From NCBI GenBank assembly GCA_902766415.1, contig CACXDR010000221.1, forward strand, positions 1-5,223: a DNA stretch of 5,223 bases, given 5' to 3'. The DNA comes from an uncultured Lachnospiraceae bacterium (lineage in GTDB: Bacteria; Bacillota_A; Clostridia; Lachnospirales; Lachnospiraceae). Shown here one piece after another: positions 1-5,223 of the stretch. Below the pieces are notes generated by a model, which made no database searches, was not told the origin of the DNA, and was given only the letters and a program-made list of their open reading frames with translations. Every line of letters starts with the position of its first letter. Positions within the stretch are counted from its first letter, which is position 1. A program made the translations under genes and the position numbers.

Positions 1-1495
1 CCGCGCCCGTAGTGCTTGCGACCACGCCGCTCGTGTTCCGGGCGATCGTCTTCGTGTGGCCCTTGTAAGTACTGTTGTGGAAGAAGTTGTTCGAAACGAC
101 CTCCCCGTTCTTCTTTGTGACGAGGTTCGTCACCCAGCGGGAGCCGATGCTCCCCTCAGAGATGACCTTCTCCACGCCCGGCTGGAGCGTCGGGTCCTCG
201 ACGTATTCCACGCCGCCGTTGTCGAACTCCTCCGTCTTCGAGGACTGGAGGGAGATGGTCACGCCCTCCTCAAGGACAGGAAGGCCGACGACAGATACCG
301 TGACGGTCCTGTCATAGAAGGCAGCCCGGATCGCGATCGAGGAGCTGGTCGTGTTCACGAACCGCATGTCCGGTCCCGCGTAGCCGTCGTAGCTCACCGT
401 CGCGTCCTCGCCCGGTGTCACGTAGCTCGGCTCGAAGGTGTGCGCGTGCCGTTCCGTGGGGGTGATGCCGGCACGGATGACCGCGTTGTACAGTGTCGAG
501 GAGACCTGGCAGACGCCGCCGCCCGGTTCCAGGACGACCTTGCCGTTCTGGTAGGCGCCCGCAGGCTTATAGCCGCGCGCCTCCGTGCGGTTGCCGGTCG
601 ACTGGTTGAACGAGAACTCCTCGCCCACCTTCAGGATCCTTCCGTCGATCGCCTGGCAGGCGAGCTTCAGGTTGTTGTTCCTGTCCGCGTTTGCGGTAGC
701 CTTCGTTGTGAAGGTGCCTATGACCTTGTAGCGCTCCTTCGCCTGTGCCGCGGTGAGCTCCGCGGGAGTGATCTCCGCCTTCACCGTGACCGTGGCGCCA
801 TAATCCTGCTCGTTCATCGCGGTGCGGATATCCGCGGCTGCCGCCTCCTGGTCCACAGTCCTTCCGTCCTGCGACTCGGAGTAGGTAAAGGAATTCGTCT
901 CCTTGTCAAAGCCCGAGACCGCGCCGTTCTTCGGCTTCACGTTCCATTTCGCGGCCATCTCCGCGGCCTCCGCCGCGATCTCCGCGTCCAGGCCCTCCGC
1001 GTTCAGGACGTAGCTGTCCGCGGCCGGCTTCCCGGAATCGTAGATCTCGGTCAGGACCTTTTCAAGCTTCAGCGCGAGAAGGTTCCCGATCTCGTAGGTA
1101 CTGTCCTCACCGCCTCCGGGCAGGACCGCCTTCATGCCCCACACGTTCTTCGCCGTTACGGCGTCGCGCGCGGCGGACTTGCTTAAGCCGGTGATATCCA
1201 CCTCGTTGATGGTGACCGCCTTCTTAAGCTCAGTCTCCGGTACGGTCGTGGTCTCCTCCGCCGAGGCACTGACGCCTCCGTTCGGTGCCGGCCCGCCTCC
1301 GCTGTCCCGCAGGAGCTTCCGGACTCCGAAGATCCCCAGGAGCGCGATCAGGAATATGACCGCGGCCCCGACCGCCATGCGGGTCCTTCTCTCACGTTCT
1401 CTTCTTCTTTTTCTTTTATAATACGCGCTTCCGGGGTAATTCCTGTTTCCCTGGCCGGAAGCGGGTCTCTTTCTGCCTGTGCTGTTCGTGCCCAT
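1..1495 (-). CDS. VanW-family membrane-anchored cell-wall protein with C-terminal G5-like domain (3' end outside window)
   Basis: I translated 498 uninterrupted codons from the ATG at 1495 to the left edge; no stop is reached, so the C-terminus is missing. Residues 1-39 are a hydrophilic tail with a strongly basic cluster (about 27-39). Residues 41-58 form one hydrophobic membrane segment, followed by a Gly/Pro/Ser/Thr/Glu-rich linker, which suggests a type II protein with an extracellular bulk. Residues about 95-240, containing DGRTVDQEAA, resemble the PG_binding_4 region often placed before VanW domains. The VanW core spans about 258-390: GEEFSFN (291-297), GGGVCQVSSTLYNAV (325-339), ERHAH (348-352) and PGEDATVSY (361-369). 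Residues about 425-485 look like a G5 domain (VEYVEDPTLQPG, then GSRWVTNLVTKKNGEVVSN). VanW was named from vancomycin-resistance clusters, but most chromosomal copies are not resistance genes and their biochemistry is unclear. A cell-wall role is inferred. The start at 1495 is preferred over the internal ATG at codon 40, because it has a good ribosome site and codon 40 would remove the cytoplasmic tail. Confidence 0.88.
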   Translation of the reverse strand, partial: MGTNSTGRKRPASGQGNRNYPGSAYYKRKRRRERERRTRMAVGAAVIFLIALLGIFGVRKLLRDSGGGPAPNGGVSASAEETTTVPETELKKAVTINEVDITGLSKSAARDAVTAKNVWGMKAVLPGGGEDSTYEIGNLLALKLEKVLTEIYDSGKPAADSYVLNAEGLDAEIAAEAAEMAAKWNVKPKNGAVSGFDKETNSFTYSESQDGRTVDQEAAAADIRTAMNEQDYGATVTVKAEITPAELTAAQAKERYKVIGTFTTKATANADRNNNLKLACQAIDGRILKVGEEFSFNQSTGNRTEARGYKPAGAYQNGKVVLEPGGGVCQVSSTLYNAVIRAGITPTERHAHTFEPSYVTPGEDATVSYDGYAGPDMRFVNTTSSSIAIRAAFYDRTVTVSVVGLPVLEEGVTISLQSSKTEEFDNGGVEYVEDPTLQPGVEKVISEGSIGSRWVTNLVTKKNGEVVSNNFFHNSTYKGHTKTIARNTSGVVASTTGA

Positions 1496-1500
1496 AGATA

Positions 1501-1508
1501 CTCTCCCT
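1501..1508 (-). promoter_or_regulatory. Ribosome binding site of the VanW-family gene
   Basis: On the minus strand the sequence AGGGAGAG lies 5 nt before the ATG at 1495. It is purine-rich with a partial anti-SD match (AGGGAG), and it supports that start over the internal Met at codon 40. Confidence 0.6.
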
Positions 1509-1526
1509 GTTGCTTCTGCATCAGTC

Positions 1527-1535
1527 AGTATATCA
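1527..1535 (-). promoter_or_regulatory. Extended -10 promoter element for the VanW-family gene
   Basis: Read on the minus strand, TGATATACT contains a -10 hexamer TATACT (5 of 6 to TATAAT) preceded by the extended -10 dinucleotide TG plus one base. There is no good -35 hexamer 16-18 bp upstream, where the sequence is AT-rich (about GATTAT), which fits an extended -10 promoter. Transcription would begin near 1520 and give a leader of about 25 nt. This is prediction by pattern only. Confidence 0.5.
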
Positions 1536-1538
1536 CAC

Positions 1539-1562
1539 TTCAACATAAAATAATCCGTTGAA
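1539..1562. promoter_or_regulatory. Dyad symmetry in the divergent spacer, possible operator
   Basis: TTCAAC (1539-1544) and GTTGAA (1557-1562) form a perfect 6-bp inverted repeat with a 12-bp AT-rich centre, spanning 24 bp. It sits just upstream of the left-facing -10 element and covers that promoter's -35 region, where a repressor or activator could act. A second short overlapping inverted repeat, CCGTT-GAA-AACGG, lies at 1555-1567. Six-base arms can occur by chance in an AT-rich spacer, so the operator role is speculative. Confidence 0.25.
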
Positions 1563-1603
1563 AACGGCGAAATTCCGGTCGATTTTGACAGATTTTACAT
1601 CAT

Positions 1604-1632
1604 TTTTCATTTCCCCCGCTGTGTGTTACAAT
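1604..1632 (+). promoter_or_regulatory. Promoter of the PHP phosphoesterase gene
   Basis: A -10 hexamer TACAAT (1627-1632; 5 of 6 to TATAAT) is preceded by an extended -10 TG plus one base (1624-1626). A -35-like TTTTCA (1604-1609; 4 of 6) lies exactly 17 bp upstream. The predicted start near 1639 leaves a leader of about 30 nt before the gene. A perfect TTGACA also occurs at 1585-1590, but it has no -10 partner at normal spacing. Confidence 0.6.
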
Positions 1633-1658
1633 CCTGTTTAGAAAGTCTTACATTTTCC

Positions 1659-1663
1659 GGAGG
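1659..1663 (+). promoter_or_regulatory. Ribosome binding site of the PHP gene
   Basis: GGAGG, a canonical Shine-Dalgarno core, ends 5 nt before the ATG at 1669. It fixes that start, and the encoded protein begins directly with the metal-binding strand of the PHP fold, as expected. Confidence 0.8.
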
Positions 1664-1668
1664 AAGCC

Positions 1669-2508
1669 ATGATCGACCTTCATATCCATTCGACAGCGTC
1701 AGACGGATCCCTTTCCCCGCGGGAGGTGGTCCGCGCCGCAAAGGAGGCAGGCCTCGCCGCGGCCGCGCTGACCGACCACGATACTCTCGCCGGGGTCCCG
1801 GAGGCGCTTGAGGAGGCTGCCCTCTGCGGGCTTACCCTCGTGCCGGGGATCGAGATGTCCTGCGTCTACGGCAGGACGGAGATCCATATCCTTGGCTACT
1901 TCGCGGACCCGGACGATCCCGCCTTTGAAGCGGAGCTCGCCTCCTTCCGGGCGCTCCGGAACGAACGGAATGAAACGATCCTCGACAACCTCGCGGAGGA
2001 CGGCATCGTCCTTACGCGCGAAGACCTTGCCGGCAGCACCCCGGACGCGGTGATCACCCGGGCGCACTTCGCGCGTGCCCTGAAGGAAAAGGGCGTGGTC
2101 CGGACGGAGGACGACGCTTTCCGGTACTATCTCTCCTACGGCGGCCGCTACGTCCCGTACATGGACAGCCTCTCCCCGGAGCGTGTGCTCTCCTGCTTCG
2201 GGCGGTACGGCGTTTGGCCCTGCCTTGCGCATCCCGTGAAATACGGGCTCACGGACAGGGAGCTTAAGGAGATGGTCGCGGACCTTTGCGCGCTGGGCCT
2301 CCGCGGGCTGGAGGTCTGGCACCCGGCCCACACGCTGGCGGATACCGCGCGTCTCCAGACGCTTGCCCGAACCGCGCATCTCGTCGCGACAGGCGGGTCG
2401 GACTTCCACGGGGACAGCTCCCCCGGCGTGGGCATCGGGACCGGCCGCGGCCGCCTCATGGTCTCCGACCGCGTGCTCGACCTGATCCGCAGGGACGCGG
2501 GAAAATAA
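1669..2508 (+). CDS. PHP-domain phosphoesterase, YciV/TrpH (RNase AM) type
   Basis: A complete 279-residue protein ending in TAA. It shows the full set of PHP metal-site motifs: DLHIHS...SDG (3-13; His5, His7, Asp12), ALTDHDT (33-39; Asp36, His37), PGIEMS (59-64; Glu62), EIHILGYF (71-78; His73), RAHFARAL (131-138; His133), LAHPVKY (187-193; His188) and TGGSDFHG (241-248; Asp245, His247). No expected ligand is missing. Family members of this length (E. coli YciV is about 290 residues) are cytoplasmic trinuclear-metal enzymes that hydrolyse nucleoside 3',5'-bisphosphates and trim short 5'-monophosphorylated RNAs. The exact substrate here is inferred from the motif set and insert length, not proven. 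There is no signal peptide or membrane segment, and no polymerase or histidinol-phosphatase module is attached. The gene has its own promoter and terminator, is divergent from the VanW-family gene and converges on leuS. The annotated name trpH does not imply tryptophan synthesis. Confidence 0.93.
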   Translation: MIDLHIHSTASDGSLSPREVVRAAKEAGLAAAALTDHDTLAGVPEALEEAALCGLTLVPGIEMSCVYGRTEIHILGYFADPDDPAFEAELASFRALRNERNETILDNLAEDGIVLTREDLAGSTPDAVITRAHFARALKEKGVVRTEDDAFRYYLSYGGRYVPYMDSLSPERVLSCFGRYGVWPCLAHPVKYGLTDRELKEMVADLCALGLRGLEVWHPAHTLADTARLQTLARTAHLVATGGSDFHGDSSPGVGIGTGRGRLMVSDRVLDLIRRDAGK

Positions 2509-2531
2509 CCGGGTGTGCGGTGGCGTATCTT

Positions 2532-2582
2532 CAAGTCCACCTGCGGGACTTGCGCGCCGCGCGCAGGCTGCCGTCAGGCAGC
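2532..2582 (+). other. Two tandem stem-loops in the 3' UTR of the PHP gene
   Basis: Two hairpins lie between the PHP stop codon and its terminator. The first has a 7-bp stem, CAAGTCC (2532-2538) with GGACTTG (2546-2552), and a 7-nt loop. The second has a 6-bp stem, GCTGCC (2567-2572) with GGCAGC (2577-2582), and a GTCA tetraloop. A GC-only alternating stretch (2552-2564) separates them. Neither is followed by a T tract, so they are not terminators on their own. They may protect the mRNA 3' end or be incidental in GC-rich DNA. I see no open reading frame with a credible ribosome site in this spacer. Confidence 0.4.
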
Positions 2583-2615
2583 TCCTTCCTTGCCGCGCGG
2601 AGCGTATCATAAACA

Positions 2616-2653
2616 GTGCCGGACTCAGGGATGACCCCGGGTCCGGCACTTTT
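2616..2653 (+). terminator. Intrinsic terminator of the PHP gene, possibly bidirectional
   Basis: GTGCCGGAC (2616-2624) pairs perfectly with GTCCGGCAC (2641-2649). Inside, GGG (2628-2630) can pair with CCC around an ATGA loop. TTTT (2650-2653) follows at once, and a longer T-rich stretch including TTTTTT (2664-2669) comes next. This is a textbook Rho-independent terminator for the plus strand, about 107 nt after the PHP stop. Read on the minus strand the same hairpin is followed only by TGTTTAT, so it could stop leuS transcripts but less efficiently. Confidence 0.85.
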
Positions 2654-2674
2654 ATTGTTCTTCTTTTTTCGGTC

Positions 2675-2708
2675 CGGATCCTTCCGGCTTCAATGCCTTC
2701 CGGATCCG
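2675..2708 (-). other. Stem-loop immediately downstream of leuS with symmetric GGAA/GGAA internal loop
   Basis: This lies 11 nt beyond the leuS stop on the minus strand. CGGATCC (2708-2702) pairs with GGATCCG (2681-2675), and an inner GGC/GCC stem closes a 6-nt loop. Between the two stems each arm carries GGAA, which face one another as stacked G-A mismatches. The hairpin is followed by GACCG and an A-run rather than a T-run, so it does not look like an intrinsic terminator. It may stabilise the 3' end of the leuS transcript. Confidence 0.4.
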
Positions 2709-2719
2709 TTCCTTACGCC

Positions 2720-5119
2720 TCAGCCCTTCGCGACGATGTTCACGATACGGCCGGGAACGTAGATCTCCTTCACGATGTTCGCCGGCGCCTTGTTGGTCCC
2801 GGCAAGCATCTCCTTCGCCGCGGCGATGGCATCATCCTTCGAAGCGTCCTTCGCGATCATGACGGTGCCGCGGAGCTTTCCGTTCACCTGGACGGCGATC
2901 TCGATGGTGCTCTCGACCGTCTTCGCCTCATCCCATTCCGGCCACGGCTGCGCGGAGATGAAGCCCTCCTCTCCGAGATGCTCCCAGATCTCCTCCGTGA
3001 TGTGCGGGGCGAACGGGGTCAGGAGGCGCAGGAAGGTCTTGTACTGCTCCCTGCCGGGCTTTCCGGCGTCCTCAAAGCCGTTGAGGAGCGTCATGAGCGC
3101 GGCGATCGCCGTGTTGAACTTCATGTCGTCGATGTCCAGGCTCACCTTCTTGATGGTCCTGTGCAGCGGCGCCTCAAGAGACTTTACGTCGGCGTCCGCG
3201 AGGCTGTCCGCCATACGGGCGACACGCTCAAGGAAACGCTTGCAGCCGCGGACCGAGGCCTCGCTCCACGGAGCCGCCTTGCCGTACTCGCCCATGAAGA
3301 GGACGTAGGTCCTCAGCGTATCCGCGCCGTACTCGTCGACGACGTCGATCGGGTCGATCACGTTGCCGAGCGACTTTGACATCTTCACGCCGTGCTCGCC
3401 GAGGACCATGCCCTGTGCGGTACGCTTCGCGTACGGCTCGAAGGTGTTGACCGCGCCGATGTCGTAAAGGAAGTGATGCCAGAATCTCGAGTAGATCAGG
3501 TGGCGGGTAACGTGCTCCATGCCGCCGTTGTACCAGTCGACCGGCATCCAGTATTTCAGCTTCTCCATATCCGCGAGCGCCTTGTCATTGTGCGGGTCGA
3601 TGTAGCGGAGGAAGTACCAGGAGGAACCTGCCCACTGCGGCATGGTATCCGTCTCGCGCTTCGCGTCCGCGCCGCACTTCGGGCACTTGCAGTTCACGAA
3701 TTCCGGGATCCTCGCAAGCGGGGACTCGCCGTCCTCGCCCGGCTTGAAGTTCTCCACCTTCGGCAGGCGGAGCGGCAGCTCCTCATAGGGGACCGGGACC
3801 ATGCCGCACTTCGGGCAGTAGACGATCGGGATGGGCTCGCCCCAGTAGCGCTGGCGGTTGAACGCCCAGTCCTTCATCTTGTACTGAACACCTGCTTCAC
3901 CGATGCCCTTCTCCTCGAGGTATTCGATCATGCGCTGGATCGAATCCTTCTTGTTGGTCAGGCCGTTCAGGAAGCCGGAGTTCACCATCTCGCCGTCGCC
4001 GGCATAGGCCTCCTTCTCAATGTCGCCGCCCTTGATGACCTCGATGATGTCCGCGCCGAACGCCTTCGCGAAATCCCAGTCGCGCTGGTCGTGCGCCGGG
4101 ACAGCCATGATCGCGCCGGTGCCGTAGCCCATCATGACGTAGTCGGCGATGAAGATCGGGATCCTCTTCCCGTTGACCGGGTTGACTGCCTCAAGGCCCT
4201 CAAGCTTCACTCCCGTCTTGTCCTTGACGAGGTTGATGCGCTCGAACTCCGTCTTCTTCTGGCACTCCTCACGGTACGCATTGACCTCGCCGATGTTCGC
4301 GATCCGGCCGGCGTACTTGTCGATGAGCGGATGCTCCGGAGCCATGACCATGAAAGTCACGCCGAAGAGCGTGTCGGGACGGGTCGTGTAGATCCGCATG
4401 GTCTCGTCCGTACCGTCGATCGTGAAGTCAACGAACGCGCCGGTGGACTTGCCGATCCAGTTCTCCTCCATGGCGCGGATGTTCTCCGGGAAATCCACCT
4501 CTTCAAGTCCTTCAAGAAGCTTGTCCGCGTACTTCGTGATGCGGAGGTACCAGACCTCCTTCTCCTTCTGGATGACGTCGCTGTGGCAGATATCGCACTT
4601 TCCGCCCTGGCTGTCCTCATTGGAAAGGACCACCTTGCAGTGCGGGCAGTAGTTGACCAGGGTCTTGTCCCGGAATGCCAGTCCGTTGTCGAACAGCTTC
4701 AGGAAGATCCACTGGGTCCACTTGTAATAGTCCTCGTCCGTGGTATCGATCACGCGGTCCCAGTCGAAGGAGAAACCGACCTTCTTCAGCTGGTTCGAGA
4801 AGTGATGGATATTGTGGTCCGTGGTGACGCGGGGATGCTGGTTGGTCTTGACCGCATAGTTCTCCGCCGGAAGTCCGAATGCGTCGAATCCGATGGGGAA
4901 CAGGACGTTGTAACCCTGCATCCTTCTTTTCCGGGAAATGATCTCAAGCCCGGAATATGCCTTGATATGGCCGACGTGCATTCCCGCACCGCTGGGATAC
5001 GGGAATTCGACCAGGCCGTAGAATTTCGGCTTCGGGGAATCATCCACTGCGTGGAAGATCTTCGCCTCCTGCCATTTTGCCTGCCACTTCGGCTCAATTT
5101 TCTTAAAGTTATGATTCAT
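2720..5119 (-). CDS. leuS: Leucyl-tRNA synthetase (LeuRS)
   Basis: A complete 799-residue class I aminoacyl-tRNA synthetase that charges tRNA-Leu with leucine in the cytoplasm; the length fits the bacterial family (B. subtilis about 804). The N-terminus MNHNFKKIEPKWQ matches the family start. The ATP-binding HIGH-type motif is HVGH (48-51) within FPYPSGAGMHVGH. A first zinc ribbon has Cys158, Cys161, Cys175 and Cys178. The CP1 editing domain (about 225-415) keeps TTRPDTLFGV (245-254) and GTGAIMAVPAHDQRD (333-347), so hydrolysis of mischarged tRNA should be intact. A second zinc ribbon has Cys435, Cys438, Cys479 and Cys482. WAFNRQRYWGEPIP (418-431), TMPQWAGSSWYFLRYIDPHN (492-511), KMSKS (579-583), the anticodon-binding helices (about 650-720) and the C-terminal VQVNGKLRG (743-751) follow in normal order. 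Reading on upstream would add 31 residues that overlap the preceding gene and lack family similarity, so the ATG at 5119 is chosen. The ribosome site is weak: AGGG is only 1 nt from the ATG, and AAGG is 11 nt away. Confidence 0.98.
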   Translation of the reverse strand: MNHNFKKIEPKWQAKWQEAKIFHAVDDSPKPKFYGLVEFPYPSGAGMHVGHIKAYSGLEIISRKRRMQGYNVLFPIGFDAFGLPAENYAVKTNQHPRVTTDHNIHHFSNQLKKVGFSFDWDRVIDTTDEDYYKWTQWIFLKLFDNGLAFRDKTLVNYCPHCKVVLSNEDSQGGKCDICHSDVIQKEKEVWYLRITKYADKLLEGLEEVDFPENIRAMEENWIGKSTGAFVDFTIDGTDETMRIYTTRPDTLFGVTFMVMAPEHPLIDKYAGRIANIGEVNAYREECQKKTEFERINLVKDKTGVKLEGLEAVNPVNGKRIPIFIADYVMMGYGTGAIMAVPAHDQRDWDFAKAFGADIIEVIKGGDIEKEAYAGDGEMVNSGFLNGLTNKKDSIQRMIEYLEEKGIGEAGVQYKMKDWAFNRQRYWGEPIPIVYCPKCGMVPVPYEELPLRLPKVENFKPGEDGESPLARIPEFVNCKCPKCGADAKRETDTMPQWAGSSWYFLRYIDPHNDKALADMEKLKYWMPVDWYNGGMEHVTRHLIYSRFWHHFLYDIGAVNTFEPYAKRTAQGMVLGEHGVKMSKSLGNVIDPIDVVDEYGADTLRTYVLFMGEYGKAAPWSEASVRGCKRFLERVARMADSLADADVKSLEAPLHRTIKKVSLDIDDMKFNTAIAALMTLLNGFEDAGKPGREQYKTFLRLLTPFAPHITEEIWEHLGEEGFISAQPWPEWDEAKTVESTIEIAVQVNGKLRGTVMIAKDASKDDAIAAAKEMLAGTNKAPANIVKEIYVPGRIVNIVAKG

Positions 5120-5142
5120 ACCCTGTCCAACCTTACCGAAAA

Positions 5143-5223
5143 TTATTCGTCTCCGCCCTTTACAAGTGCTGCTCTGGCTTCGACTTCCTTTGCCTGGACA
5201 TCGCCCGGGCACTGCTCATAACG
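5143..5223 (-). CDS. C-terminal 26 codons of an unidentified gene upstream of leuS
   Basis: On the minus strand the frame that starts at the right edge reads 26 codons and ends in TAA at 5145-5143. The tail contains YEQCPGDVQAKEVEARAALV and ends KGGDE. The charged, alanine-rich and glutamate-rich composition suggests a helical C-terminus. The codons use the same GC-rich third positions as leuS, whereas the sequence after the stop turns AT-rich, which supports real coding. The stop is 23 nt before the leuS ATG in the same direction, so the two genes are probably in one operon. I do not recognise the protein from this fragment. Confidence 0.6.
   Translation of the reverse strand, partial: RYEQCPGDVQAKEVEARAALVKGGDE

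Noticed and set aside
56..1186. 376-codon open frame on the plus strand opposite the VanW-family gene
   Set aside because: The opposite strand encodes clear VanW signature motifs. This frame has a low-complexity arginine-rich product and no ribosome site.
1388..1422. Pyrimidine-rich low-complexity run (CTTCTTCTTTTTCTTTT type)
   Set aside because: It is explained by Lys/Arg/Glu codons of the basic cytoplasmic tail of the VanW-family protein on the minus strand.
1..1495. Vancomycin-resistance gene
   Set aside because: VanW-domain proteins are common chromosomal genes in Gram-positive bacteria. There is no vanHAX-type ligase or dehydrogenase nearby, so the name alone does not indicate resistance.
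1585..1590. Perfect TTGACA -35 hexamer
   Set aside because: No -10-like hexamer lies 16-18 bp downstream (the sequence there is about CATTTC). The TTTTCA/TACAAT pair further on has correct spacing and an extended -10.
2509..2615. Small non-coding RNA gene in the convergent spacer
   Set aside because: Hairpins are present, but there is no recognisable promoter in front of them and no match that I know of to 6S, SRP, tmRNA or RNase P signatures. They are more simply the 3' UTR of the PHP gene.
1699..2649. 316-codon open frame on the minus strand opposite the PHP gene
   Set aside because: It is a shadow of the PHP reading frame and reads through the terminator hairpin. It lacks family motifs.
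5120..5212. 31-residue N-terminal extension of LeuRS from an ATG at 5212
   Set aside because: The extra residues are a shifted reading of the upstream gene's end. Known LeuRS proteins begin at about the MNHNF position, so the ATG at 5119 is used.
3392..5221. 609-codon open frame on the plus strand opposite leuS
   Set aside because: It lies antisense to a fully convincing LeuRS. Its product is an Arg/Leu/Val/Asp-rich sequence with no recognisable domain, as expected from the complement of GC-rich codons.

Overview
The window looks like ordinary chromosomal DNA from a moderately GC-rich Gram-positive bacterium. It is most likely a member of the Bacillota, class Clostridia, and possibly Lachnospiraceae-like. 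This is inferred from the VanW-family membrane-anchored cell-wall protein, the roughly 800-residue bacterial LeuRS with two intact zinc ribbons, the purine-rich Shine-Dalgarno sites and the AT-rich intergenic spacers between GC-rich genes. No 16S or other decisive marker is present, so the taxonomy is tentative.

Layout from left to right. Positions 1-1495 on the minus strand hold the first 498 codons of a VanW-domain protein: a basic cytoplasmic tail, one membrane segment, a probable PG_binding_4-like region, the VanW core and a G5-like domain. The gene runs off the left edge. Positions 1496-1668 are a 173-nt divergent spacer. It carries one extended -10 promoter facing each way and a dyad symmetry near the left-facing one. 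Positions 1669-2508 on the plus strand encode a complete 279-residue PHP-family phosphoesterase related to YciV/TrpH (RNase AM, nucleoside 3',5'-bisphosphate phosphatase). Positions 2509-2719 are a 211-nt convergent spacer with several hairpins, including a strong intrinsic terminator for the PHP gene. Positions 2720-5119 on the minus strand encode a complete leucyl-tRNA synthetase (leuS, 799 residues). At the right edge, 23 nt upstream of leuS, is the last 26 codons of another minus-strand gene (5143-5223) that I cannot identify.

How the genes relate: leuS lies directly behind the edge gene and is probably cotranscribed with it. The gap is too short for a leuS-specific T-box leader. The PHP gene appears to be a single-gene transcription unit, bounded by its own promoter and terminator. 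The VanW gene is divergently transcribed from the same spacer. There is no evident functional link between envelope remodelling, RNA or nucleotide turnover and tRNA charging, so this is a housekeeping neighbourhood. I found no mobile element, CRISPR array, tRNA, rRNA or convincing novel system. The points worth a second look are the regulatory spacers, the convergent hairpins, the unidentified edge gene and a few protein details.
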